Positions 25,501 through 36,859 of a stretch of 64,000 bases of DNA are shown piece by piece. The stretch lies in NCBI GenBank assembly GCA_012064415.1, contig SSNU01000090.1, positions 62,001 to 126,000 of the forward strand, in the 5' to 3' direction. The stretch's first letter is position 1. The number at the start of each line of letters is the position of its first letter. This DNA is from Gyrodactylus bullatarudis (Eukaryota > Platyhelminthes > Monogenea > Gyrodactylidea > Gyrodactylidae). Under the pieces are notes generated by a model, which was not told the DNA's origin, did no database searches, and saw only the letters and a program-made list of their open reading frames with translations. The translations under genes were made by a program, and so were the position numbers.

Positions 25501-28500
25501 ATTCTAGAGGGGTTTAAAGAAAATTCAAGTTTTTCCTCAAGAAGGTACTATTTACTCTAGACAAACGATTGGCTGAGTTATGATAAAATAAAAAATCTGC
25601 TCATCTAATCCCATTTTAAAGAAAGCTGGTACTAATTCTGTACCAAATTGTTTCCACGGTACTTTTTTGTTCTATTTATTAAATTAAGTCTAAGAATATT
25701 GCATTCCTCATAATTTTGAACCAAATAACAAACCAGAAGACAACATAGTCAGGTAGCAAGCGAACAGCATCATAGTCAATCATTGCATTCCTCAACTAGT
25801 AAACGACCAATCACAATTTTTATGAATAGATTGAAGCTTCTAACGATGTTGGAAAATATTCCTTTTAGAATTAAAAATCTCAACTAAAAGGAGTTTTTGT
25901 AAAATATGTGCTAAAAGGGTTAAGCGGTCGTTTTCTATCACGGAAAAAATTTCAGAAATTAAATTTAAAAACTTTGATGACACAATGTTACAAATGTTGC
26001 AAGAATTTACTTTAAAGTACTCAAAGTCCCTTAAATTTTCTTCAAAGTACATTTTCTACATACTTTTCAGTTTAAGTGATGTTATTTTTTATTTTTATTT
26101 GGCACTATTTTCAAGGCCCTACACTTATTACTAATAAGAAACCAGTTATTTTTTCATTATTTTCAAAGTTACTTTGGAAGACTTGTTAGAAGTGTCGATT
26201 GCATTATTGATTTTGTAATTAAGAAGACTTTCAATTAGCTTTTCGTTGTCTTTGGAGCTATGCAATTGGCCCAGAATCGAACGGGTGAGACCTTCGGATT
26301 CAATTTCCGCATTGTTATTCATCTCTTGGAATATTTGTGTTTTTATGGTAGCTTTTGTCTCAGGATCAAGGACTTGTTCTGCGGCCATAGCAGTGATAGA
26401 TTTACCTGTTGTGATAAAATTCGAATCCAACTGAATACCATCTTCATGAATTTCCTCAGGTAACCCTGGTGATGAAGCTACTGGCGTATTTAGATCAGAC
26501 AAACTATTCGCTAGGCTCTATAAAAAGTTTAATTTTAACAAAATTAAGAATATGATGCTTATGCATTTATCGACACTCACACTGGATTTGTGGCTAGGTT
26601 CCTTGACATGGACCTCGGTGTCGATCATGAGATCATTGCCATCAGTATTCCTGATTTCATCGACAGTATCCTCGCTAAGAGCTGATTGTCTGGTAGAATC
26701 CTGTTCTTGCTGAATCTTTTTATTCTCAGAAGAATTTTTATCGAATGATTGTTGACTGAGGACATGATTATTTTTATTGGCCTGTTGCATGTATTGAGAC
26801 TGGACATATTCTTGTACTAATTTATCCAGGGGAACTTTCATTGGCTAAAAATTATCAAGAAAGGAGAACATTAAAACTGCCAGTTAGTAAATTAGTCATT
26901 AAAAAATGCACCAGTATGCTTATTTCAATCAGCTTTACCCTCTTTTCTGAAAACCATTAAAAACTATTTTAAAAATTTACTATGCCAGTAGGGTTCAAAT
27001 CTATAAGGTGTATTATTTTTCATTTTTTAACAATTCATTAAGCTCAAAATTTAGAGAAAAAGAAAATAAAAATTCTTATAGATTTGAGAAGAGTTTGTCA
27101 ATTTTTCTTTTTGTTAGATTGTTTTAATCAAGGAGGTTTATTCAATATCATCGTTTTCTTATATCTTGAATAATGAATTAAAGGAAGGAAGTAGAAGAGA
27201 GATTTGAGTTAATGGAAATACACGATTCTCTCAAAAAAATTTTTCTTTCATTCAATTCACCTTTAAATGAGTACAATGGAAAAAAATAAAAATAGGTAAT
27301 TTACTCATAAACTTTATGAATCACTGAGACTATTAATTAATCTGGAAGAGACTAGTAAAAATACTTGAATGGAATTCCATGACGTTTTCTGTTGAAAAAT
27401 AAAAGATGAATCTGAAATCTGATCAGTGATCACATATCATGTGTTTTGTGCAGTAGAACATTCGAGAAAGACACATTAATAAATCTTATTGATTTCAACT
27501 GAGACTTTGAATTATATAAAACAGACTTGAATGTGAAGAGAAAAAGTTGCCAAAAATGAACAAGAATTAAAAATTGAACTTTATCAGATTAATTATTTAA
27601 GCACGAGGTTTGCATGTTAAAACAATTGAATTTTAGATAGAAATCAATTAAATTTAGAATCTCAAAGCACCACACTTGTAGCAGTATCGAGTATGAATGA
27701 ATGAGTGGCCGAAAAAAGATGAGCTCTTGAAAGGCATGAGTACAGAGATATTTTGTTAAAGGTAGGTTAGGTTACATCAAAAAACAACCATGAAATTCAC
27801 CAATAATTTACGTATAAGTCCTAGGGAAATATCATGAATACATAATTATACGAGATTTATCACCTTCAATCATGAAATAATTATTATTCATATTAGGTAT
27901 AGATAAAGATTAGGAAGGCTTTTATTATCAAATTCATTGGCTTTGTATTCTAAATCATTTCTCATCCATTTATATTTACAAGGAAAAACTCACGATTGGT
28001 TCATCAGGAACGTGAATACTGATCAACTTATTTTCACTATTTAGAGCGTTAATAAGTACCCTGGATGCGTGCACTTCTTGCCCAGGGTTTCCACCACTGA
28101 CTTCATTAGCTGCGTTGTGTCTATTGACACCGAATCGAGATTCCAACGATAATAAGGCACTTTCAGAGATTTTTGAAATCAAATTAAGATTCTTTTCAGG
28201 ATTAAGATTTGCAATGAGTTCATTGTCCTGATTAATGAACATTCCATCAAGACTGCCGACACTGGTGGTTCTCTGTCGATTTTTCTCTTCAATAATTTTT
28301 TGCATAATCGTACCACGATTGGAGAAATTCTTTCTAGTCGCCATCTGCTCAGCTTGAGCTCGACGAAGAGCGATGCGTTCCTCATCTTGGCTCTCTTTCA
28401 GTTTTTTCTTTGCCAACTTCTTTTCTCGGGCAAGCTCCAATTTCCTAGCCTTCTCTTCAAGGTAGAGTTTTCGTTTATCGGCCTCCTCGCGTCTTTTAAT

Positions 28501-30038
28501 GCTTTGAACATTTTCAATGACACCATGAATTTCAATTGGACGAAATAGAGCTGAAACAATCTGAAAAGGAGTAATTGATTTTGAAACTAATCGATTCAGT
28601 CAGAAATATTTTGAAATTTAATCCAATTCAAGGGAGTTAAAGTTTTAATAAATTATCCACATGTTAAACTTACAATCAACTGAGAAGCACAGCATGAGAT
28701 GATAAAGAGAGCAAAGCGCCAGCCATAACTTTCTGTGAGACGAGTCATCAAGAGGCCTCCGATAATTTCGCCAACACCGACACCGCACAATGAAATTCCA
28801 ACCGCAAGTGAACGTTTTGTTTGAAACCATTGACCAACTATCGCAATAGCTGGTAGATAAATGAAACCGGACCCAATACCTGTAACAATCCATAATTAAT
28901 CAAATTAAATCGAGAATTTCTTTCTTGTAATTCAACCAGATTAGGAGTGGCAAGCTTTCACACAAAAAGAGATTATTCTAAACCAGTTCAACAACCAATT
29001 TATACTTTGATAGAGTTCAATATTGTAAAAGCTATGTATAATAAACATAAACTTGGTTATTATTTATCTAATGGTTACTGAATGCTTTTCTTTAATTTAG
29101 GACAGTTTAAAGATAAAGTCGTGTGAAATAGCAATTGAAAACTAAAGAATGGTGTAATTCAGATAATTATAACCTTCTATACAGTCTGATCTTTTTGGCT
29201 TCTTACTATGCACTTCTTTGATAAATTAGTGTAGATTCATTAGAATGACTAGCCAAAAATTTTATTTCACTGATTTTCTTCATTCTCGATAAACTTACCA
29301 ATCAAAACAGTCATAGCTATGAAAATGTAGAAATTTGATGAGACCGAGGCAAAATAACACGAAATAGTGACGAGAAATGCTCCAAACATTGTAACATAGC
29401 GAAATGGAATCACACTACTGAGCGCACTCACAAACGGACCTGAAATAAGAGAAAATTTTAATTTTTTTTGAATGAGTTGAAAGATCAATAACTTGAACAA
29501 GAAATATATGTAGCACTTATTATGTACTATTTATTCTTAAACTCAAAACTTCAAATAATAATCGTATCATGAAAATTATTTTAGCAGAGAAATTTTGAAC
29601 AAATCTAGTAAACTCACCTACTAATAAATTCAGTCCAAGTATCAAACCATGCGGTAAAAACATGAGAGTTCTACTGCTAATACCGAAATCAGTAGATAAA
29701 TCTGAATATCCAATGCATGAAGTATTACGCGAACATTTAGGATTAAGAAGGAGGTTATACGATGTTCCGAAACCATCAACAAAAGAGAGACAGCAAAATG
29801 AGCACAAAACTATAATCCAACCATAACCTCCATCACCAACTGTGGACATCTCGAGGAAATCCTCATCCTCTATGTCTTGAAAGTTTTCATCTAAATTTAT
29901 GAATTCTTTTGCTGAAATATTTTCGTCTACTAGGACTTCATAAGGTTTTTCATTTGCTTTTGATTCATTTTGTAAGCTGGTAACTTGAACTCCTTCAGGT
30001 ATGAACGGGAGTCTAGAATTAGTTTCATGAGTTCTCAT
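22576..30038 (-). CDS. SLC16 / monocarboxylate transporter-like protein with very long central loop
   Basis: A plasma-membrane MFS transporter of the MCT group; the substrate is not predictable. Ten exons keep phase: 30038-29618, 29439-29299, 28879-28674, 28560-27994, 26844-26581, 26517-26173, 24883-24794, 23908-23231, 23019-22774 and 22623-22576, giving about 1001 residues. The MCT signature GDGGYGWIIVLCSF opens TM1 near residue 68. TM4-5 hold GIGSGFIYLPAIAIVGQWF and KRSLAVGISLCGVGVGE. TM7-12 start at about residue 743 (FILLILSSFFGIFGFVLP). Between TM6 and TM7 lie about 480 residues: a basic coiled coil (RKLELAREKKLAKKKLKE) and then Ser/Gln/Asn/Glu-rich sequence. Most MCTs are near 500 residues in total; some insect members also have long loops. 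Exon 7 could instead run to 24701, adding 31 residues. The end is acidic (DPVEEEEEQ). Confidence 0.85.
25543..26121. mobile_element. Second copy of the hAT-type MITE, left end lost
   Basis: It aligns over its length with 18165-18753, sharing the order ATTGGCTGAGTT, ATCTGCTCATCTAAT, TAATTCTGTACCAAATTGTT and the end ACTATTTTCAAGGCCCTA. The left terminal repeat is absent or badly decayed. It lies in the transporter intron between exons 6 and 7. Confidence 0.65.
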
Positions 30039-30650
30039 CGTAAATTTTCAAAAAGAAAACCTATCTGATAGGTAGTTTGAAAAATTTGTAATTAAGAGCA
30101 TGCTAACAATCACTTCTGGTCAGATAATAGCAATATTAATGCATTTAGATAAAAATTTAGACTAATTTAAATAACAGTTTAAAACAAATTCAAATACAGT
30201 TTAATAGAGATTGTTTTAATTTGTATTTGATAAATTAATACAAAATTGAATTATAGGTTATTTACTATAAATAGAATCTGGTTATTATTATTAATTTCTA
30301 ATCTATTTTGATACATTAGTATCACTAATCCCTAGTTACTTAATTAATCCTCAAGATTAATTTGGAATTTTAGAATGAGTAGTATATATTATTGTTAAAA
30401 ATAAAGCTATATCTGACATTATTTTATTAGAGCAAAGTTGGGCTTATATTTATTCGATATTCAGGAGAAGGAGCATACCGTGTTTTATAGGGTTCCTAGC
30501 CAATTACTCCTTATTACTGCAGTGATAGAAAATTTTATTTGGGCCATGATTTGACAGGCGTTTTTGAGTCAAAAATTTCTCAGTCAAGCCATAGAGGGGA
30601 TTCGAATTTTATATCATAATGTAATATTTGGGGGATTTGATCATTTCATT

Positions 30651-31636
30651 TCACAATAAAACTTTCTTCCAATCTTCAAAATTGCTATCGAAGCATTCTT
30701 TTAGAAACATACTCCTTAGCTTTTCAGATGTAATTTTTTCATATTTTGACGACTTTAATGAAATTAAAAAATCTTACGCATTTCAATAACTTTTCTTCTT
30801 CGAAAATAGATTTTGGCAAATTTCGCAAAGTCAAAAGAATTTTTTCTTCATCTTCCGTAAGATTTGTTACCTTCATTTCCGATAAGCATAATTCCAATAT
30901 AGCAAGTGATATTCTGAATATCACCTTCATACCTTCACAAAAGAACATATCAAATACACGTAGGAGTGTAGTTTCTGGTATGTTTCGGACAAATAAGCAC
31001 ATAAACCAATCTGTACAAAACATATCCGGTGTTATAGAGAAACGGTTTAGTAAGTTGCTTATATTGGGAAGATATTCTTGAATGAGATTCTGAAGTATCC
31101 GACAATCAATTTTAAACCTAATCTTGAGTTATTAAAATTAAAACTATACAAAACCTTCTTGAAAGTATCTCTCCATATAATTCTCATTGATTGAGAAGAA
31201 TACCCAGAAAATGAGAACTTCTGAAGGCAATATTTTCATCAAATAAGCTGCGATTGGGGCTTGAGCTTGGCAATATCCTGGATTGGGACGGATAGTTGAG
31301 TATGCTTTGAGAATTTTTGAGAGTTTTTCAATACTTGTAAGAAGATTCAACAAGTAACCAAACTTACTTTTCCGATGTGTTAAAAGAATCATGTTTTGAA
31401 AATTGTCTAGAAGCATCCAAGTCTATTTGATAAACCGTACTCTTTTTCAAATTATCAATATTTAATTGTTCATATAAATTTTCGTTTTGTGTAGAGTAGT
31501 TTTTAGCTCCTGTTAGACAAGACCAAAATTCAATTCTATTTTCTAGACCATTTCTGCACATTATTTTGATCATGTCAAAGTTTATTCTCATTTGATGATT
31601 CCAGTCATTCAAAATTTCAATAGTGTTTAACTTCAT
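30651..31636 (-). CDS. TBC-domain Rab GTPase-activating protein (small, GRTP1-like)
   Basis: TBC proteins stimulate GTP hydrolysis on Rab GTPases. Exons 31636-31368, 31333-31150, 31122-30778 and 30752-30651 join in phase to 299 residues, about the size of a TBC domain plus short ends, as in GRTP1-type proteins. Landmarks: RNGLENRIEFWSCLTGA (the R..vW motif), QIDLDASRQFSKHDSF in the place of the catalytic I..D..R block, and GYCQAQAPIAAYLM (the usual YcQgm glutamine-finger block). Then come DWFMCLFVRNIPE and LRVFDMFFCEG. The arginine-finger block has Leu for the usual Asp-Val spacing but keeps D and R; the glutamine finger is present. All three introns are tiny: 34, 27 and 25 nt. Each is needed to keep the frame open. 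Paralogue identity is not certain. Confidence 0.8.
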
Positions 31637-31776
31637 TTGTTTATTTTTTAAATAAGAATGATGATAAAACACACAGAATCTCAAACTTTACTTGCAAGTA
31701 CAGTGAATATTATTGGATAGTAAATCGTTTGCGCCTCAAGGCTCCAATTTAAATTCAATTCCAACTTTCCAAGTTA
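31637..31776. promoter_or_regulatory. Divergent promoter between TBC gene and small plus-strand gene
   Basis: The two start codons are 140 bp apart and face outward, implying a shared promoter region. No clear TATA box. Confidence 0.4.
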
Positions 31777-32088
31777 ATGACTAGCTTGCGATTATTCAAA
31801 AGTTCGATTTCAGTTGAAGAATTAGATTTAAGCAGGAATATTCGAGATTTGCACTCTGAGTTTACAAGACGTTTCATTGATTTGCAGCAGAGTATACGGG
31901 ATTCTGAGATGAATAGTGGGGATAACTTGAAGAAAATAAACCAGGCTTACTCAATTATTCACATGTACATCAAGGTCAAGGGCGAACACAAGGACGCCGA
32001 CAAGGAAAAAGAATTGATTCAGGATATGGAAGCAAAAGCACATATTTGTTTAGCTTCAGCAATTGATATTCAAGTCAAGTTAAGTTGA
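31777..32088 (+). CDS. Small helical protein, 103 aa, unrecognised
   Basis: Intronless ATG-to-stop frame with balanced codon use unlike the surrounding AT-rich DNA. Sequence is strongly amphipathic and helix-forming (LDLSRNIRDLHSEFTRRFID, then IHMYIKVKGEHKDADKEKEL) with no signal peptide or membrane segment. I see no diagnostic motif; adaptor or complex subunit is a guess only. An AATAAA at 32197-32202, 109 bp past the stop, and the divergent promoter with the TBC gene support a real transcript. It could alternatively be the end of a spliced gene. Confidence 0.55.
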   Translation: MTSLRLFKSSISVEELDLSRNIRDLHSEFTRRFIDLQQSIRDSEMNSGDNLKKINQAYSIIHMYIKVKGEHKDADKEKELIQDMEAKAHICLASAIDIQVKLS

Positions 32089-32196
32089 AGATTTTATCAA
32101 CAGATATTAGATACTTGAAGTATTCTCGAGAATTGGATTTCGAAAGTTTATGTCTTTCAATCTTTTATTCCCACAAAAATTCATCCTTGAATTTGC

Positions 32197-32202
32197 AATA
32201 AA
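32197..32202 (+). terminator. Poly(A) signal of the 103-aa gene
   Basis: AATAAA 109 bp after the stop codon. Confidence 0.4.
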
Positions 32203-32494
32203 TTTTTTAATATTATTTTCTTGTTAATTTCACGTTAATTAGTAATTTATATCTCATATGTTATTCAGTAATCAATTCAATTTACATTGACAGTTGATTG
32301 AGTTGATAAAGGTTGCGAAATAATTTCACACTATGAATTTTGACTTTTGAATCGATTGATTTTTTATTCAATAAAACAACTACCTTAAGAAAAAATATAG
32401 TTTAAAAAATACTTGCGTTCGGTTTCAAAATTTTTTTCCTATTAGACCACATTACACTATAAATTCAACCTAGACAGTTCTTCGAAAACTAAAA

Positions 32495-33235
32495 ATGACA
32501 GACTTTGAAGAAATTGATAATTTATACAAGTCAGGTAAAAGTGAAGAGTCTTTCAACTTGATGAAATCTGCATACGAAAAAAATCCCAATGATCCCGAGA
32601 CAATTTATAGAATGGCAAGAAATTATCGTGACATGTGTATGGTAAAATTTCATTTGTTTCATTCTAGCAAGCTTCATTGGTGTGAAGGATAAGCAAAAAT
32701 CTCAAGAATACCTCATGAAAGGATATAGCGTCATTGAACAAGGCAAACAACTTTTTCCAGAAAATGGTGAAATTTCAAAGGTAATTATATTGTATTATTG
32801 TAGTGGTATGGATGTCTGTTGGATTTGAAAAGTCGCCTCGAAGGTATCAATGTGAGAATCAAAAATTCCTTCATTGTCAAGGAAAATCTAGAATTAGCTG
32901 CCAAGCAACTTCCAGACGATTTTCTTGCTAATCATTCTATGGGTGTTTGGCATTACGAAGTCGCAAATATTCCGTATACATCAAGATTATTCGCCAAAAC
33001 TCTTTTCTCAAATCCTCCTACCTCAAGCTATGATCAAGCTTTACCTTATTTACAAAAAGCATACGAGGTTAGTAAGGATAAACCCTATCCCGGAAACTTG
33101 GTTTACTTGGCAAAATGCCATTACAATCTAAAAGATAGGCAGAAATCAAAAATGTTTGCTAACATGGTTTTACAATTGCCTGGCAATGATTTGGATACTA
33201 TCGAAGCTAAAGCTGAAGCAAAATCATATGCTTAA
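32495..33235 (+). CDS. Regulator of microtubule dynamics-like TPR protein (RMD-1/RMDN)
   Basis: RMD/RMDN proteins are TPR-like proteins linked to microtubules and, in vertebrates, to mitochondria and ER contacts. Exons 32495-32636, 32668-32780 and 32804-33235 give 228 residues, close to the short C. elegans RMD-1. Landmarks: EIDNLYKSGKSEESFNLM, IYRMARNYRDM, NGEISKWYGCLLD, LANHSMGVWHYEVANI, LPYLQKAYEVSKDKPYPGN and YLAKCHYNLKDRQKSKMF, the typical RMDN order. There is no N-terminal membrane anchor. Introns are only 31 and 23 nt (32637-32667 and 32781-32803). Without both, the frame breaks inside conserved sequence. Poly(A) signal AATAAA at 33374. Confidence 0.85.
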
Positions 33236-33622
33236 AATTTTTAATATTTTATAAAAAATCATGATTGTAAATCTTGACTGTTTGCATAGCATCTTATTGA
33301 AAGACATGCATGCATTAAAATTATATTGTTTACAGTGTCAAATATAAAAATTTGGAATTGATTTTTTTTGAATAATAAACTTTTTGATTAACCAAACTCT
33401 CGTTGACATCATAAAACAAAATTTGAAGTTGAGCACTAGCTAAAAGATTGAATGAAAGCCTTAGATTCTCGTCTTCATCAATCAACTGACACAGTAAATA
33501 CCAGCATAAGAAATTTTAGCTCTGGAGTACTTCAGTAAATTTTAAAATCATAATAGTAGAAAGTTTATCTGAAAATTTTATTCATTTCAACAAAATAACA
33601 TTACAGCAGAGTATTTATGGAT

Positions 33623-33850
33623 TTATTTTCCCAAGCCAGCCATTGGATTGTGTGCGTACTTGTCCCAGAGTCGTAGATCAGCGTTAAAAGAAAACGGTTT
33701 ACTCGGAGATAGAATCCTTCCTCGCTTCACCAGGTAATCGTCAAGGTCATATCCATCATAGCTGTCATCATGAGAGATTTTACCAAATATTGTATGGCTA
33801 GTTGTAATGGAAACCAGGGCAAAAATGAAATAAACTAAACATGACTTCAT
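33623..33850 (-). CDS. Putative amidated neuropeptide precursor (75 aa)
   Basis: A short secretory precursor. Residues 1-19 are a signal peptide (MKSCLVYFIFALVSITTSH). An acidic spacer (DDSYDGYDLDDYLV) leads to a dibasic Lys-Arg site at residues 42-43. The last 32 residues begin GRILSPSKPFSF and end with Gly-Lys directly before the stop, the arrangement that yields a C-terminal amide after processing. The predicted product is one peptide of about 30 residues ending in Leu-amide. No cysteines. I cannot place it in a known neuropeptide family. The start was chosen because the signal peptide begins there and a TATA-like box lies 71-80 bp upstream. A Lys/Arg-rich secreted peptide with another role is the alternative. 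Confidence 0.6.
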   Translation of the reverse strand: MKSCLVYFIFALVSITTSHTIFGKISHDDSYDGYDLDDYLVKRGRILSPSKPFSFNADLRLWDKYAHNPMAGLGK

Positions 33851-33920
33851 AATTTTTGTAATGTTCCTTTTGTCTCTGGGGTAAGATGAATTCTTTTTTT
33901 GCTTGTGATGCGATATTTCC

Positions 33921-33930
33921 CATTTAAATA
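33921..33930 (-). promoter_or_regulatory. TATA-like box of the peptide gene
   Basis: TATTTAAATG on the minus strand, 71-80 bp upstream of the peptide start codon; plausible spacing for a short 5' UTR. Confidence 0.35.
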
Positions 33931-34027
33931 GGAAAATTATGTCGTAAATAAAAAGACAACTGAGGAGGAAATTAAATATTTGCTGCTCATAAATTATAAG
34001 ATTTGATGGAAAAAAAAATTTCTTCAA

Positions 34028-35790
34028 ATACTATTTTTACAATTTCCTCTTATAAATAATACCACTACTGTACAGTAGTAGCTAGTTGGAGGAAAAGAGA
34101 ATCAAGTAAAATTAACTCAAGGGAACCTTCTCTGCATGTACAATGTACAAGGGGCATTGCATGAGTTTCGTAAACCAGATTGATCAGAAAGTATTTTCAA
34201 TATTTGAACTTTTCAGATACATAGAGAAATTTATTATAAAAGAAAAACATGCCACTGGAATCGTTGGATGATTACGTTTTCCTGAGAATAAAACAAAAGA
34301 AATTATGAGACCCTGATAAAAATCATATATGTCCAAATGTATCGAGAATAGCCTGGGATATGTTATCGTGAGTTTGGGAAATCCCTGGGTATTGGCGATA
34401 CACAAGTGAATCTTGGTAATCTTCTGATCCAAAGTCGATTCCTCCGTTCTACCATTGGCCCGTTCTCGTATAGGATTCTCCTTTCAAAAAGTCATCTGTT
34501 TCCGCTCTGGATCCGCAGACTGTCCTTCTCCATCTCACTACAGACCCTAACAAAAGAGCCATCTGCGTCTCCATATTCAACAAGAAACCACATCAAATTT
34601 TCCTGTATTATGACCAACACTCACTGCCTTTCTATCAAATTTAATGTTGACATATATTGCCTTATAGGTCTTCAGATCCGCAAAATTTGCGCCTTTTTAT
34701 TTATGTTAATCCCTGATCAATCAGATGTATCCTCCAACTATTTTCAAAAACATTAATCCAGATGTATATATTTTTTGTATTTTCCCACTTATTTTGTATA
34801 CCTCATTCTCATAATTTCTTAAATAAATAATCTTTCTATCAAAAAAATCTTGGTAATCAGAATGTAACTGAATGAGTATCGTTAATGAGCCATCGTTACC
34901 TATTAGTACTACTAATTTAGTAGACGCTGTGAAAAACGTGACAAGACTTGAATGAAAACAGAATAAAAGGAAGATACAAGATTAAAGTTGTTGGATATGT
35001 TTTTACACATGAAATTAAAGATGAAATATACGCAGGTAAAATAGGAAAACTTTTTCCAAAATTATTTTATTTAATTGTCGTCAAAAATTCTGCTTACAAT
35101 TTGGTCATTATTTTTGCGTAGACAAGAATAGTTCTACATTTCTTTGTACTTTTGTTGTTGTTTATCTTTAAATGGTGTTAATAATAACAATAATAGTAGT
35201 GACAATTTCATGTAACAATTTATATATTAAAGCAAATAAAATTTTCAAAAAATACATCTTTTCGTTCTTCTTTCGTAGATCACAAACTGTATGTTGCATA
35301 AAAAGAATCTATAGAATTTAATCTTTGATAAGTGTATATAAATAATACCCAATTCTCATGGGATATGAACTTTGATGAATATCGGCCGAGTGTGTTTGAA
35401 CAGAAGTAAAAACCAACAGAGAAAATGCAATCTTACAAGTTTTTTGTTGTGAATGCTCAAAAGAGTAAATAATTAAATTACACCTTCTGTTCAAAATGTA
35501 TTATCATCTTTTATCTTAATAGCGAATACGTAGTACATAACGAAAAAAAAATTCAATTAATAGTAAAGAGTTTTTTGGCAAGCTTTTTGTACAAAGAAAT
35601 GCGGAAATTGATGTAGCACAAGGGAATTGTCAACTCCTAAATGAATGACACAATTTTTACTATTGCAAAAATAAAAATTCTGGAGAGGTTTATATTCTGG
35701 TAAAGCTAAAAATCTCAAATTTTTCTTCAAGAATTCAGATCATGTTGCTTACTTTTACAGTTTGAAGAAAGAAAAAAAAAAAAAAATTTT
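34028..35790. other. Intergenic stretch without supported gene
   Basis: Open frames at about 34184-34756 on both strands lack splice logic or recognisable domains. The stretch at 34430-34560 is less AT-biased than its surroundings but is interrupted by stops on the minus strand. Otherwise AT-rich with short trinucleotide-like runs. Confidence 0.35.
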
Positions 35791-35794
35791 TAGT

Positions 35795-36509
35795 GTTAAT
35801 TCCAAAAATGAACCCAAATGACTATAATGTACGTAATTCTCGTTGCCTCAGGAGTAGATGGCAACAATAAAAGTAATCCTATCGCTTTGTTCATAGTACC
35901 TGGGGAAAATCAAAAGTATTGGAAAAGATTTTGCGAAGAGCTTCAAAAACCTTTATCACTCAATGACCAAAATAACTTGGTCGTATTTGCTGACAGAGAG
36001 AAATCATCGATACCAAACGTTACACATTCTTATAGTCTTTTTCACTTTGCCATAAATATCAAGATAAAATCTAAAGCCTTGTTATTATGAAAAGCAGCTT
36101 TTAATGGAAAAAAACTTACTCGAATCTTGGTTCTTAAACAAATTTTCGCTGCCCCTAAAGAAGATTTAGTTTATGTTTCTCCAGATCGAAATACGAAGAG
36201 TTGTTAATTTCAAGAAACTACAATTTTTTCTCCTGAAAATTATGTCCCAAATAAATACAAAGTAATCTCTTTGAAAGCAGCTTACTCGCAGATTATCATG
36301 CTTTGTGACGTCGAAAATCTGAACAAGTCGGAACTTGAAGGCTACAGAATAAATAAAACACGTGAAAGACCATGTAAAATATCAAGAGCCGAAAAAAGTG
36401 TAATGTAATTTAGTGTTAAATAAAATTATTTCTTGATATTTTTAGAAAAGTATTTTCTTTTGTAAATTTTTGGAAAATATATTCATTTAGGGTCATTTTT
36501 GGAATTAAG
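35795..36509 (+). mobile_element. Degraded MULE with TIRs and transposase relic
   Basis: The ends TTAATTCCAAAAATGAACCC and GGGTCATTTTTGGAATTAA are inverted repeats of about 25 bp. A plus-strand frame from 35818 reads as the core of a MULE transposase: VASGVDGNNKSNPIALFIVP, then FCEELQKPLSL, NNLVVFADREKSSI and NVTHSYSLFHFAINI. The family pattern (D...N..P.a..i, D+.+.i, ...H..C.fH) is plain, but the usual Cys is Ser. The frame continues through two in-frame stops to about 36408, ending in a basic tail (RERPCKIS). The N-terminal half is missing. It is dead on its own. Confidence 0.75.
35818..36408 (+). pseudogene. MULE transposase fragment
   Basis: An open segment of 90 codons followed, in the same frame, by coding-like sequence broken by two stop codons (at about 36088 and 36205). 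It keeps the acidic and His positions of the catalytic core but lacks the zinc-binding N-terminus. Neighbouring genes are unaffected; it lies between the peptide gene and the RhoGAP gene. Confidence 0.7.
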
Positions 36510-36859
36510 CCTTATTTTTAAGAAAAATATGATAATTTTTTAAATTTCGATATAGCGGCAAACTCCTATTTTTTGAATGTTGAACGAATTATTTTTTCTG
36601 ATATGATAAGTCAGAATTCTTGACAAAAATTCGAGATTTTCCTGAAAAACTTAGATTCCCACTTTCACATCAACCAACTTTACAACTGTATATCTATATT
36701 TCTTGATTCAAGTTTAGTTTTTCAATATATATCATTGATGTTAAATCAGCGAGACTGAAAAATGCCGTATTCAATTCTTTATTATTTAAATGAAACCAAA
36801 AAATATGTGATTTTATTTTATTTATTTATTGAAAAAAACAAGTGGTTTAAACTCTAAAC

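Noticed and set aside
31364..31684. TBC protein start at 31684
   Set aside because: That position is TTG; the first in-frame ATG is at 31636 and gives a normal TBC N-terminus.
34184..34756. Plus- and minus-strand frames in the intergenic stretch
   Set aside because: No recognisable motif, no consistent splice sites, and stops interrupt the minus-strand reading of the less AT-rich part.
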